The notes under the pieces: generated by a model
The model's database searches: none
What the model was told of the DNA's origin: nothing
The model's input: the letters and a program-made list of their open reading frames with translations, nothing else
From: CAIJMU01 sp035530275
GTDB lineage: Bacteria > Spirochaetota > Spirochaetia > Treponematales > Rectinemataceae
Direction: 5' to 3'
Assembly (NCBI GenBank): GCA_035530275.1
Contig: DATKVC010000008.1
Span: 62,001-126,000, forward strand
DNA: 64,000 nucleotides
Shown: positions 8,818 through 18,093 of the stretch, piece after piece
How positions within the stretch are numbered: position 1 is the stretch's first letter
Layout of the letters: every line of letters starts with the position of its first letter
Position numbers and translations under genes: made by a program

Positions 8818-9617
8818 AGCGGCCGCCCCGTTTCGTCGCGGTCGATCTCGACGGCACCGTCCTCATCGAGAGCGTCGGCCTCACGGCGCGCACCCTCGCC
8901 GCCTTCAAGGCCCTCAAGGCCGGCGGCATCATTCCCCTCGTTGCCACCGGACGCCCGCGAAAATCCGCCCTGCGCTGGGTGGAGGCGCTCGGGGCCGATT
9001 CGGGCCTGGTCTGCCACAACGGCGCCGTCGTCTACGACGCGCAGGCGCGCATCGTGGCCGAGACCACCATCCCCGAGCCGACGGCTAGGCTTCTGATCGA
9101 GGAGTCCCGCCACATCGAGGTGCATTTCCACGGCTTCGCAGGCGACGAATGGCTCTTTGAGCTCGAGCGACCAGGCACCGCCCGCTACGAGCGACGCGCC
9201 GCCTTCCCCGGCCGCAGGGTCTCCTTCGACGCCCTCCCCCGCCTCGGCTTCCACAAGGCCATGTTCGTCGGCAGCGAAGAGGAAGCGATCTACGTGACCG
9301 ATCGCATCCGCCAACGCATGGGCCCCCTCCTCGAGGTCTACCCGACCGGCTCGGGTTTCGTCGAGCTCGTCGCCCCGGGCATCGGCAAGGGCAAGAGCCT
9401 TTCGCGCCTCGTCGAGTCCCTGGGCGGCAGCATGGATGAGGTCATCGCCTTCGGCGACGCCTGGAACGACGAGGACATGCTCCTCATGGCCGGCATCGGC
9501 GTCGCGATGGGCAACGCCCCGGAGGAGCTGAAGTCCCGCGTGGGCATTTCGACCGGGAGCGTCCAGGAAGATGGGGTCGCTGCCTGGCTCGAGGAGCATT
9601 TCAGCCTCGCGACTTGA
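8814..9617 (+). CDS. Cof-type HAD-superfamily phosphatase
   Basis: A 267-residue cytoplasmic hydrolase. Motif I is AVDLDGT (nucleophile and acid/base Asp), motif II is VATGR, the motif III lysine is in GKGKSLSRL, and motif IV is GDAWNDEDML. The large cap between them is of the Cof (C2B) kind, which acts on sugar phosphates, nucleotides or cofactors. The start at 8814 gives a 4-bp ATGA overlap with the FliL-like gene, so the two are translationally coupled even though no functional link is obvious. Confidence 0.9.
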   Translation: MKRPPRFVAVDLDGTVLIESVGLTARTLAAFKALKAGGIIPLVATGRPRKSALRWVEALGADSGLVCHNGAVVYDAQARIVAETTIPEPTARLLIEESRHIEVHFHGFAGDEWLFELERPGTARYERRAAFPGRRVSFDALPRLGFHKAMFVGSEEEAIYVTDRIRQRMGPLLEVYPTGSGFVELVAPGIGKGKSLSRLVESLGGSMDEVIAFGDAWNDEDMLLMAGIGVAMGNAPEELKSRVGISTGSVQEDGVAAWLEEHFSLAT

Positions 9618-9685
9618 CTCGGCCTCTGCCGATGGGGGAAAAATAGACTCGTCGTTTCGATCGCAAAATCGATGCGCGCACGACA

Positions 9686-9768
9686 GCCGGGGTGGTGGAA
9701 TGGTAGACACCGGGGACTTAAAATCCCCTCGCAGCAATGCGGTGCCAGTTCGAGTCTGGTCCCCGGCA
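9686..9768 (+). tRNA. tRNA-Leu (UAA anticodon)
   Basis: An 83-nt cloverleaf. The acceptor strands GCCGGGG and CCCCGGC pair perfectly with A as discriminator. The anticodon arm GGGGA-CTTAAAA-TCCCC reads UAA; a long variable arm follows (class II), and the T arm is GCCAG-TTCGAGT-CTGGT. CCA is not encoded. The 3' part of this gene is the first unit of a downstream tandem repeat. Confidence 0.95.
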
Positions 9769-9925
9769 GAAGAGCAACGTATTTCATAGAGGGCCGAAGG
9801 GGGGACCAGCTTCTGGTCCCCGGCAGTTGAGTAACACCTTTCATAGAGGGCCGAAGGGGGGACCAGCTTCTGGTCCCCGGCAGAGGAGTAACACATTTCA
9901 TAGATGGCCGGAGGTAGCGATATCC
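9755..9925 (+). repeat. 57-bp tandem repeat seeded by the 3' end of tRNA-Leu
   Basis: Three units with an exact 57-bp period start at 9755, 9812 and 9869. Each begins with the T-stem 3' strand and acceptor 3' strand of the tRNA (CTGGTCCCCGGCAG) and continues with a GAGTAAC-like and a CATAGAGGGCCGAAGG segment. The third unit decays after about 45 bases. At each of the two junctions GGGGACCAG-CTT-CTGGTCCCC forms a perfect 9-bp hairpin (9801-9821 and 9858-9878). The T-run of a classical terminator is absent. The reading frames through it are artefacts of a period divisible by three. Confidence 0.85.
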
Positions 9926-10193
9926 ACGGTTGTTTCTGCGAATGCTGCCATTCTGAAATCCGATGCCCGGAAATTGACCCGCCGAAGCCCTGGCTGGACC
10001 CGCGGCGCGCTTGATTGAAGGATCTCCGATCCGCCTGAAGACTTCGCTTGACAGATGGATAAACCGGCCATAGTTTTTCCACACGTCAAAGTCGACATCG
10101 GCGAAGGGCTGACTCTCCATCAGGTCAATTCGATAATAATTGCTTATTTTGATGGCCTGGAATCCGGCATTCCCGAATCGAAAGGAGCAGCGC
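9926..10193. other. Intergenic remainder before the acyl-CoA synthetase
   Basis: After the tRNA-derived repeats no gene is visible. A candidate promoter lies at 10048-10076, and AAAGGAG at about 10181 is the ribosome-binding site of the next gene. The rest shows no clear structure. Confidence 0.5.
10048..10076 (+). promoter_or_regulatory. Candidate sigma-70 promoter for the acyl-CoA synthetase
   Basis: A perfect TTGACA at 10048-10053, a 17-bp spacer, then TAGTTT at 10071-10076 (a weak -10). It would give a leader of about 110 nt. Confidence 0.4.
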
Positions 10194-11822
10194 ATGGAAA
10201 CAAGGGCCGCGGAGGCGTACGAGTACCCCCTCCTCATCAAGAGCATTCTCCAATCGCCGATCGGCGACTATCCTTCGCGCGAGGTGGTGTATCGCGGAGA
10301 GAGGCGTTTTACCTATGCTCAGTTCAGGGAGAGGGTCGCCCGCCTCGCCTCGGCCCTGGTCGGCCTCGGCATCAAGGCCGGCGATACGGTGGCGGTGATG
10401 GACTGGGACTCGAACCGCTACCTCGAGTGCTATTTCGCCGTGCCCATGATCGGCGCCGTCCTCCATACCATCAACATCCGACTCTCCCCCGAGCAGCTCA
10501 CCTACACGATAGATCACGCCGACGATTCCCTCATATTTGTGAACGCCGAATTCCTCCCCCTCGTCGAGGCCATACGATCCAGGTTGGACAAGGTCAAGCA
10601 ATACGTGTTGATGACGGACACGGACGCGGCGCCCGGGACGACGATACGCTTCGCCGGCGAATACGAGGACCTCCTGTCGCACGCCAAACCGATGAGGGAA
10701 TTCCCCGATTTCGACGAGAATACGAGGGCGACGACATTCTATACGACGGGCACGACGGGGCTTCCGAAGGGCGTCTACTTCTCGCATAGGCAACTCGTGC
10801 TCCACACCCTCGCGACTACGGCCTCCCTCGCGAGCACTTCGGAGGGCAGGAACTTCAGCCGAGATGATGTGTACATGCCGCTCACACCGATGTACCACGT
10901 GCACGCATGGGGCCTGCCCTATGTGGCCACCATGCTCGGCATGAAGCAGGTCTATCCCGGAAAATACATTCCGGCGAAGCTCCTCGAACTCATCGGGAAG
11001 GAGAAGGTGACGGTCTCGCATTGCGTGCCTACCATCCTGATGATGCTGCTCCGCGATCCCGGCTCGGCTTCAGTCGATTTCAAGGGATGGAAGATCGTCA
11101 TCGGCGGCTCCGCCCTTCCGAAGGCCCTCTGCCTCGAGGCCATGGCCCGCGGCATCGACATACGATCGGGCTATGGAATGTCGGAAACGAGCCCCGTGAT
11201 AGCCTTGTCGCATCTCGCCCCCGAACTTTACGCCGCGGACGACGAAATCCAGGCCGAGCACAGGACGAGATCGGGCTATCCGATAGCCCTCGTGCAAGCC
11301 AGGGTCGTCGACCCCCAGGGACGCGAGCAGCCCTGGGACAATCACAGCGCGGGCGAACTCGTGCTGCGCTCGCCCTGGCTGACCCAGGGCTATTTGAAAG
11401 ACCAGCCTAATTCAGACAAACTCTGGGCCGGCGGCTGGCTCCACACTCAGGACGTCGCGATACGGGATTCCTCGGGCGCCATCAAGATCACGGACAGGCT
11501 CAAGGACGTCATCAAGGTCGGCGGCGAATGGCTGTCCTCGCTCGAGCTCGAGGATCTTTTCCTCACCCACCCGGCCGTGGCCGAGGCGGCGGTCATCGGC
11601 AGGGCCGACGAGAAATGGGGCGAGATTCCCCTCGTCGTGATCGTGCTCAGACCGGGCAAGAGCGCGAGCGCGGAGGATCTTCAAACCCACCTCGCCGGCT
11701 TCATCGACCGAGGGATCATGCCGCGCTACGCGAAGGAGACGCAGGTCGCCTTCGCCCCCGCGATCCCGAAGACGAGCGTCGGCAAGATCGACAAGCTTGC
11801 CCTTCGATCCACCTTCGCCTGA
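10194..11822 (+). CDS. Long/medium-chain acyl-CoA synthetase (AMP-forming)
   Basis: A 542-residue ANL-superfamily ligase. It would activate a fatty or other carboxylic acid with ATP to an acyl-adenylate and then the CoA thioester. Motifs in order: TTFYTTGTTGLPKG (phosphate loop), PMYHVHAWG, GYGMSETSP, GGWLHTQDVA, DRLKDVIKVGGEW (hinge) and KTSVGKIDK with the catalytic Lys. The length and order match fatty-acid CoA ligases of the AlkK/FadD kind. The start at 10194 has AAAGGAG at good spacing; the frame is open for 18 more codons upstream. The next gene starts 52 bp downstream but is unrelated. Confidence 0.9.
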   Translation: METRAAEAYEYPLLIKSILQSPIGDYPSREVVYRGERRFTYAQFRERVARLASALVGLGIKAGDTVAVMDWDSNRYLECYFAVPMIGAVLHTINIRLSPEQLTYTIDHADDSLIFVNAEFLPLVEAIRSRLDKVKQYVLMTDTDAAPGTTIRFAGEYEDLLSHAKPMREFPDFDENTRATTFYTTGTTGLPKGVYFSHRQLVLHTLATTASLASTSEGRNFSRDDVYMPLTPMYHVHAWGLPYVATMLGMKQVYPGKYIPAKLLELIGKEKVTVSHCVPTILMMLLRDPGSASVDFKGWKIVIGGSALPKALCLEAMARGIDIRSGYGMSETSPVIALSHLAPELYAADDEIQAEHRTRSGYPIALVQARVVDPQGREQPWDNHSAGELVLRSPWLTQGYLKDQPNSDKLWAGGWLHTQDVAIRDSSGAIKITDRLKDVIKVGGEWLSSLELEDLFLTHPAVAEAAVIGRADEKWGEIPLVVIVLRPGKSASAEDLQTHLAGFIDRGIMPRYAKETQVAFAPAIPKTSVGKIDKLALRSTFA

Positions 11823-11874
11823 GACTCCGAGCGCGGCGGCCCCTTCGGCGGGCCGCCACGCTTGAAGCGATCCG

Positions 11875-14355
11875 ATGAGAACGCTTACTCGCCTCGATCG
11901 GGGCTGGCGATTCGGGAAAGGCGACGATGAGCGCTGGCTTCGACCCGACTTCGATGCCAGTGGCTGGACCGAGACGTGGGTGCCGGCGACGAATCTCGAG
12001 CTGCCCCTGAACGGCTTCGACGAAACATCATACCAATTTATATCGACCTGGCTCCTCGATCTCGAGCTGCCGTCGCTCGAGTCCGGACGGCGCGCATTCC
12101 TGGATTTCGAGGGCGTCATGGTCAAGGCCGAGGTCTTTTTGAACGGCCGGCGCGCCGGCGCTCATATCGGCGGATACACGCCTTTTAGCATTGAGCTGAC
12201 GAACCTTGCGACGAAGGGTCGGAACCGGCTCGCCGTCATCGTCGACTCGCGCGAGCTTCCGGAGGCGCCCCCCTTCGGCCATGTCGTCGACTACCTCTGT
12301 TATGGCGGGATCTATAGGGAGGTTTTTCTCCGCATCCAGGAATCGGACTACATCTCCTCCGTTTTCGCAAAGCCGAGCGAGGCGCTCTCCGAATTCAAGC
12401 ATCTCGAGGTCGACATCGAAATCGATCGAAGCGCGGGGGGAGCCGCGAACGGCCAGGGAAGCAACGACCTCACGCTTAGCCTCGGATTGCGGGAATGGCC
12501 GGGGCTTGATGGATCTACGGCTGGTGGGGCGACTCCTCTTTCGCCGGAATCCTCCTTCGCGCAAGCCGTCCATGAGCTATCGTCATCAGAATCGTCGGCG
12601 CGGCTTGCCCTGAGTGACCTCGCCGGCATCGAGCCATGGTCGCCGGAAAAGCCCGTCCTGTACGAACTCGAGATTCTTCTCCGGCGGGGAGGAAGCCCCA
12701 TCGACCGCCGCGTCGAACGCATCGGCTGGCGCGAGGCCGAATGGAGGACCGACGGATTTTTTCTCAATGGCCGGCGACTGAAGCTTCGCGGGCTCAACAG
12801 GCATCAGTCCTACCCCTATGTCGGCTACGCGATGCCCGAAAGGGCCCAGCGCCGCGACGCCGAGATACTCAAGCGCGAGCTGGGCGTCAATCTCGTGCGC
12901 ACGAGCCACTATCCGCAGTCGCGCCACTTCCTCGACGCCTGCGACGAACTCGGCCTCCTCGTCTTCGAAGAGCTGCCCGGGTGGCAGCACATCGGCGACC
13001 GCGCCTGGCAGGACAATGCCATGGCCGATCTGCGCTCTATGATCGAACGGGACCGCAATCGTCCCTCGATCATCCTCTGGGGTGTCCGGATCAACGAGTC
13101 GCAGGACTCCCACGATTTTTACCTTCGGACCAACGCCCTCGCCAATGAACTGGACCCTACGCGGGCGAGGGGCGGCGTCCGATACCTGGAGGGCAGCGAG
13201 TTCCTCGAGGACGTGTACACCTTCAACGATTTCAGCCACGCGACGGAAGGACGGGCCCTCAGGAAACCGCGCGCGGTCACGAAGCTAAGGCGCGACGTTC
13301 CCTACCTCGTCACCGAGCACAACGGCCACATGTTCCCGACCAAGCGCTTCGACAACGAGGAACGCCTCGTCGAGCACGCGCTCCGCCACGCGCGGGTCCT
13401 CGACGCGGCCTACGGCGACCCTGGGATCGCGGGTGCGATCGGCTGGTGCGCCTTCGATTACACTACCCACAAGGATTTCGGCTCGGGGGACCGCGTCTGC
13501 TACCACGGGGTGTCGGACATGTTCCGCATCCCCAAGTACGCCGCCTGGGTCTACGCGAGCCAGGTCGAACCTGCGGAAAGGATCGTCCTCGAGGCTGCCA
13601 GCCTCTTCGCCAAGGGCGAGCGGAACGCCGCGGCAATGCTTCCGATCCAGGTATGGACTAATTGCGATGAAATAATCCTCCACCGATCGGGGGCCCGCGT
13701 CGGATCGTATTTCCCCGACCGGAAGGCCTTTCCCCACCTGCCCCACCCTCCCGTCGTCATCCGGGATCTCATCGGCGACCGCCTCGCCGAGCTGGGATTC
13801 TCGGAGCGGGACCAGGCCATCGCGCGCGATATCATCGCCGTCATTTTCAGCCGAGGCATGGAAGCCCTCGGCTGGCGGCGAAAACTTCGCATGGGACTCC
13901 TCCTCGCCCGCAACAAGATGAGCTTCGACAGGGCCGAGGAGCTCATCACCCGCCTGGCGATAGGCTGGGGCGAGAAGAGCGACAGCTACGAGCTCGTGGG
14001 CGTCGTGGGCGGAAAAGAAGTCGCGCACCGCGTTTATGGAGGCGACGCCTACGCGACCCGTTTGGAACTCAGGCCCGACGACGATGAAATATTCGCCGAC
14101 GGGCTCGACATCACGAGGTTCGTGCTCAGCCTCCTCGACCAGTACGGCAACATCCAGCCCTTCGCCACAGAGGCCGTGGAGCTCTCCATCGAGGGCCCCG
14201 GCTCGATCGTCGGGCCGAGGCTTCTGCCCCTCGTCGGCGGAACCGCGGCCTTCTGGGTGAGGGGAGGAAAGGAGGCAGGCGAGATTCTCATCCGGGCGCG
14301 CGGCAGTCGCTTCGCGGCCTCCGCAACGATCGCCTGCCTCCCCTCACCGAGCTGA
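11875..14355 (+). CDS. Glycoside hydrolase family 2 (beta-galactosidase/glucuronidase-like)
   Basis: An 826-residue protein with no signal peptide. N-terminal jelly-roll sugar-binding domain (about 1-175: FLDFEGVMVKAEVFLNGRRAGAHIGGYTPF), an immunoglobulin-like domain, then the TIM-barrel (FFLNGRRLKLRGLNRHQSYPYVG, RTSHYPQSRHFLDACDELGLLVFEE). The likely acid/base Glu is residue 408 in WGVRINES (the family usually has a Gly where Ile stands in GNES) and the nucleophile is about Glu481 in YLVTEHNGH. A large C-terminal region of about 250 residues extends beyond the barrel. Substrate is undetermined among beta-galactosides, glucuronides and mannosides. It probably acts on imported oligosaccharides in the cytoplasm. 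Confidence 0.85.
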   Translation: MRTLTRLDRGWRFGKGDDERWLRPDFDASGWTETWVPATNLELPLNGFDETSYQFISTWLLDLELPSLESGRRAFLDFEGVMVKAEVFLNGRRAGAHIGGYTPFSIELTNLATKGRNRLAVIVDSRELPEAPPFGHVVDYLCYGGIYREVFLRIQESDYISSVFAKPSEALSEFKHLEVDIEIDRSAGGAANGQGSNDLTLSLGLREWPGLDGSTAGGATPLSPESSFAQAVHELSSSESSARLALSDLAGIEPWSPEKPVLYELEILLRRGGSPIDRRVERIGWREAEWRTDGFFLNGRRLKLRGLNRHQSYPYVGYAMPERAQRRDAEILKRELGVNLVRTSHYPQSRHFLDACDELGLLVFEELPGWQHIGDRAWQDNAMADLRSMIERDRNRPSIILWGVRINESQDSHDFYLRTNALANELDPTRARGGVRYLEGSEFLEDVYTFNDFSHATEGRALRKPRAVTKLRRDVPYLVTEHNGHMFPTKRFDNEERLVEHALRHARVLDAAYGDPGIAGAIGWCAFDYTTHKDFGSGDRVCYHGVSDMFRIPKYAAWVYASQVEPAERIVLEAASLFAKGERNAAAMLPIQVWTNCDEIILHRSGARVGSYFPDRKAFPHLPHPPVVIRDLIGDRLAELGFSERDQAIARDIIAVIFSRGMEALGWRRKLRMGLLLARNKMSFDRAEELITRLAIGWGEKSDSYELVGVVGGKEVAHRVYGGDAYATRLELRPDDDEIFADGLDITRFVLSLLDQYGNIQPFATEAVELSIEGPGSIVGPRLLPLVGGTAAFWVRGGKEAGEILIRARGSRFAASATIACLPSPS

Positions 14356-14422
14356 AGAGAAGGCTCCGCGGCTCGGAAGGCGGTCGCCGCAACCGCGCGA
14401 GGGATCGAAGCGATACTACTTG

Positions 14423-15370
14423 TCATCTCTTTCCCGCGTCGTAGATCTCGCCCGCCGCCTTCGGGCCGACGGATTTGCCGCTGAACACGAGGAGGGCGAT
14501 GATGGTCAGGAAATACGGTAACAAATAGAAGAACTCGAGGGGGACGTCGGCCAGGAAGGGTATGTCCTTCGCGAAGATGGACAGGGCCTGGGAGAGGCCG
14601 AAGAAGAGGCCGGCGCCGAGGACGCCGAAGGGGTTCCACTTGCCGAAAATGAGGCAGGCGAGGGCGATGAAGCCGGCGCCGTGGATGGAGACCGCGGTGA
14701 ACTGGATGTCCTGGGTGAGGACCATGGCGCCGCCGGCAAGTCCCGCGAAGGCGCCGGAGATGGTCACGCCGGCGTAGCGGTAGCGGAACACGTTGATGCC
14801 CATCGAGGCCGCCGCCTGGGGATGCTCGCCGCAGGAGCGGAGCCTGAGGCCGAAGGGTGTCTTGAAGATGACGAACCAGGCGAGGAACACGAGGATGATG
14901 GCCATGTAGAAGGGCGGCGAGACGTCCTCGAAGAAGAGAGGGCCGAGAACGGGAACCTTGGCGAGGCCGGGGATGGAGATCTTGATGAGCCCCGTGGAGA
15001 AGGCCGCCGTGCGTTGCTGATTGAAGATGATCTGGGCGAGATAGACGGTGAGGCCGCCGGCGAGGATGTTGACCGCCGTGCCGGAGACGACCTGATCGGC
15101 CTTGAGGTTGACGCTCGCGAAGGAGTGGAGGAGCGAATAGAGCATGCCCGCGAGGACGCCGGCGAGGAGGCCGAGATAGCCGGCGGCGGGCGTCACCGGT
15201 TCGAGGAGGACGGTGGCGGTCGCGGCGGTGAAGCCGCCTACCATCATGATCCCCTCGAGGGCGATGTTCACGATGCCCGAGCGCTCGCTGAACATGCCTC
15301 CCAGCGCCGCGATTATCAGGGGCGAGGAGTAGGCGAAGGCGATCGGCAGCATGCTGTAGAGAATGTTCAT
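14423..15370 (-). CDS. Nucleoside-type ABC transporter permease (YufQ/NupQ-like)
   Basis: A 315-residue integral membrane protein of the BPD_transp_2 family. Diagnostic stretches are GGMFSERSGIVNIALEGIMM and GLRLRSCGEHPQAAASMGINV, both typical of the second permease of BMP-dependent nucleoside importers. It pairs with the 15367-16461 permease. The start overlaps that gene's stop by 4 bp (ATGA). It is the last gene of the permease/ATPase operon. Confidence 0.88.
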   Translation of the reverse strand: MNILYSMLPIAFAYSSPLIIAALGGMFSERSGIVNIALEGIMMVGGFTAATATVLLEPVTPAAGYLGLLAGVLAGMLYSLLHSFASVNLKADQVVSGTAVNILAGGLTVYLAQIIFNQQRTAAFSTGLIKISIPGLAKVPVLGPLFFEDVSPPFYMAIILVFLAWFVIFKTPFGLRLRSCGEHPQAAASMGINVFRYRYAGVTISGAFAGLAGGAMVLTQDIQFTAVSIHGAGFIALACLIFGKWNPFGVLGAGLFFGLSQALSIFAKDIPFLADVPLEFFYLLPYFLTIIALLVFSGKSVGPKAAGEIYDAGKR

Positions 15371-16461
15371 GTTCCGGCCTCCTCTGAAGCGCCTTCGATC
15401 GGCTTCTTCTTCACCCGATAGAGAATGTGCTCAATTCCCAATTTCATAGCGATGAAGAGTACGATCGATGCCTGGATGATGCTCGCGATGTCCTTGGGCA
15501 CGCCCTGCGACTGCATGAGGGGCTGGGCGGCCTTGAGCATGCCGAAGAGGAGGGCGGAAAGGAATATGCCGATGGCGGCGTTGCCGCCGACGAGGGCGAC
15601 GGCGATTCCGTCCATGCCGTAGCCTTCCATCGCGGGCAGGAAGCGGCCGTAATTGAAGGTGCCGACGGTGAGGACGGCCCCGGCCAGGCCGGCGAAGGCG
15701 CCGGCGATCACCATCGAGAGGACGATGTTGCGCTCGACGCGCATGCCCGCGTAGCGGGCCCCTTCCTTGTTGAAGCCGACGGCCCTGAGGCTGAAGCCGA
15801 AGGTCGTCTTATCTATGATGAACCAGAAGATGATCACCGAGAGGATGACCGGGATGAAGCCCCAGTTGAGGCGCGAGAAATTCGTGAGATGGGAGAGGAA
15901 CTCGTCCTTGAGGAGGGCCGTCGCGGGGAACATGGCCGTCTTGATGCGGTCCTTGCTGCCGAAGACGTAGACCACCATCCAATTGTTAAGGAAGAGCGCC
16001 ATGTAGTTCATCATGATCGTCACGACGACTTCGTGGATGTTGAAGCGGGCCTTGAACCAGCCCGGAACCGCGCCCCAGAGGCCGCCGGCTGCGGCGGCCG
16101 CGAGGAGGACGAGGATGACGTGGAGTATCGGCGGCGCGGGCACCCAGAGGGCCACCGCTGTCGCCGCCACCGAACCCATCATCAGCTGGCCCTCGGCCCC
16201 GATGTTGAAGAGGCCCGTGCGGAAGGCGAAACCGACCGAAAGGCCTGTCAGCATGATCGGCATCGCCTGGATGATGAACTCGCCGACGTAGCGCGGGTTG
16301 AAGCCCCCGCCTGGGAGGATGCCCGTCGCGCCCTGGAGCATGGACTGGAACATCGCGATCGGGCTGCGGCCGGTGCCGATGATCACGAGGGAGCCGAGGG
16401 CGAAGCCGCCGAGGATGGCGATGAGGGGAATTATGAGTGCGTTCTTCTTTTTCGTCGCCAT
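15367..16461 (-). CDS. Nucleoside-type ABC transporter permease (YufP/NupP-like)
   Basis: A 364-residue inner membrane permease. AFRTGLFNIGAEGQLMMGSVAA and FSLRAVGFNKEGARYAGM are characteristic of the first permease in BMP/Nup-type transporters. With the partner permease and the double ATPase it forms the translocation unit for a nucleoside (in characterised relatives such as B. subtilis NupOPQ and Treponema/Borrelia systems). It begins 3 bp after the ATPase stop. Confidence 0.88.
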   Translation of the reverse strand: MATKKKNALIIPLIAILGGFALGSLVIIGTGRSPIAMFQSMLQGATGILPGGGFNPRYVGEFIIQAMPIMLTGLSVGFAFRTGLFNIGAEGQLMMGSVAATAVALWVPAPPILHVILVLLAAAAAGGLWGAVPGWFKARFNIHEVVVTIMMNYMALFLNNWMVVYVFGSKDRIKTAMFPATALLKDEFLSHLTNFSRLNWGFIPVILSVIIFWFIIDKTTFGFSLRAVGFNKEGARYAGMRVERNIVLSMVIAGAFAGLAGAVLTVGTFNYGRFLPAMEGYGMDGIAVALVGGNAAIGIFLSALLFGMLKAAQPLMQSQGVPKDIASIIQASIVLFIAMKLGIEHILYRVKKKPIEGASEEAGT

Positions 16462-16464
16462 GAT

Positions 16465-17985
16465 TCAGGCCACCCTTCGCGTCGAACCCGACATGAGGAG
16501 CCCGAGTTCGTTTTCATCGGCTCCGGCCGCGTCGAGGAGACCGACGATCTCGCCGTTGTAGATCACCGCGATGCGGTCGCTGACGTCCATGATCTCGTCG
16601 AGCTCGAGGGAGACGAGGAGGATGGCCTTCCCCTTGTCGCGCTCGGCGACGATGCGCTTGTGGATGTATTCGATCGCACCGACGTCGAGGCCGCGGGTCG
16701 GCTGGGCGACGACCATGACGCGGGGCGAGCGGTCGATCTCGCGGGCGACGATGGCCTTCTGCTGATTGCCCCCCGACATCGAGCGGGCGGGGGTGTCGCC
16801 GCCCTGTCCGCAGCGGACGTCGAATTCCTCGATGAGCCGGTCCGCGTTCGACCCGATCGACTTCTGGTCGAGGATGCCGAAATGCGAATAGGGTTCGTGA
16901 TGGTAGGAATGGATGACGAGGTTCTCGGCGAGGTCGAAGTCGAGGATGAGGCCGTGACGATGGCGATCCTCGGGTATGTGCCCGAGGCCCGCATCGAGCC
17001 TGTGCTTTATCGAGGAGGTCGCGATGTCGCGGCCCGCGAGGAGTATGTGGCCCGATTCCACCGGGGCGAGGCCGGTGAGGGCCTTGATGAGCTCGGTCTG
17101 GCCGTTGCCGTCGATGCCGCAGAGGCCGAGTATCTCGCCGGCGCGGACCTGGAGCGAGAGGTTCTTGACGCCGAGAAGGCCCTTGGGATTGCGGACGCTG
17201 AGACCCTTGATCTCCAGCTCGACCTCACCGGGTTTGGCAGGCCCTTTTTCGACGTGGAAGTTCACCTCGCGCCCGACCATCATCTCCGCCATGCGTTCCT
17301 CCGAGGTCTCGGCGACGGGTACGGTGCCGATGAGACGGCCCCGCCTGAGCACGGTGCAGGTGTCCGCGACTTCCTTGATCTCCTTGAGCTTGTGCGTGAT
17401 GAGGAGGACGGTCTTCCCCTCCTTCACGAGGCGCCTCATGATGCCCATGAGTTCGTGGATCTCCTGCGGGGTGAGCACCGCCGTGGGCTCGTCGAAGATC
17501 AGGATCTCCGCGTCGCGATAGAGCATCTTGAGGATTTCCACCCGCTGCTGCATGCCCACCGAGATGTCCTCGATCTTCGAATCAGGATCGACGTTGAGTC
17601 CGTAGAGCTTCGAGAGTTCGGCGACCCGGCGCGAGGCGGCGCGACGGTCGATGACCAGCCCCCTTCGCGGCTCGAGGCCGAGGATGATGTTCTCGGTCAC
17701 CGTGAAATTGTGGACGAGCTTGAAGTGCTGGTGCACCATGCCGATGCCGAGCTCGTTCGCGACGTTGGGATCGCTTATCCTCACGTCCTTTCCTCGCACC
17801 TTGATGCTGCCCGCGTCGGGACGATAGAGCCCGAAGAGGATGCTCATCAGGGTGGACTTGCCCGCTCCGTTTTCGCCGAGCAGGGCGTGAACCGAGCGCT
17901 CCTCGACTTGGAGGGTCACGTTGTCGTTGGCGCGGATACCGGGGAAATCCTTGGTGATTCCCAACATTTCTATGACAAAAGCCAC
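16465..17985 (-). CDS. ABC importer ATPase with two nucleotide-binding domains (YufO/NupO-like)
   Basis: A 506-residue duplicated ATPase. The first domain has a normal Walker A (GENGAGKSTLMSILFG), signature ISVGMQQRVEI and Walker B ILIFDEPTAVL. The second has a degenerate Walker A (GIDGNGQTELIKAL) and RSMSGGNQQKAIVAREI, exactly as in sugar and nucleoside importers of this class. The start codon is GTG at 17985, supported by AGGAGG five bases upstream. First gene of the operon. The substrate-binding protein is likely the BMP protein at 23117-24142, separated by two signalling genes. Confidence 0.9.
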   Translation of the reverse strand: MAFVIEMLGITKDFPGIRANDNVTLQVEERSVHALLGENGAGKSTLMSILFGLYRPDAGSIKVRGKDVRISDPNVANELGIGMVHQHFKLVHNFTVTENIILGLEPRRGLVIDRRAASRRVAELSKLYGLNVDPDSKIEDISVGMQQRVEILKMLYRDAEILIFDEPTAVLTPQEIHELMGIMRRLVKEGKTVLLITHKLKEIKEVADTCTVLRRGRLIGTVPVAETSEERMAEMMVGREVNFHVEKGPAKPGEVELEIKGLSVRNPKGLLGVKNLSLQVRAGEILGLCGIDGNGQTELIKALTGLAPVESGHILLAGRDIATSSIKHRLDAGLGHIPEDRHRHGLILDFDLAENLVIHSYHHEPYSHFGILDQKSIGSNADRLIEEFDVRCGQGGDTPARSMSGGNQQKAIVAREIDRSPRVMVVAQPTRGLDVGAIEYIHKRIVAERDKGKAILLVSLELDEIMDVSDRIAVIYNGEIVGLLDAAGADENELGLLMSGSTRRVA

Positions 17986-18093
17986 TGAGGCCTCCTGTCC
18001 TGTTCGGGTTCCGAAGACCCTATTTAGGAAAAATATAGCACGAACATATGGTGCCGGGTCAAAAGCGCCGAGGCGCGGATGGGTCTCTTTGCG

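Noticed and set aside
9571..9789. Small frames through the tRNA and the 57-bp repeats
   Set aside because: They overlap the tRNA gene and arise because the repeat period is a multiple of three; no ribosome-binding site.
15427..17988. 853-codon plus-strand frame opposite the ABC transporter genes
   Set aside because: It is antisense to three clear transporter genes, is extremely rich in Asp/Glu/Arg/Gly, and has no recognisable domain; typical of long shadow frames in GC-rich DNA.
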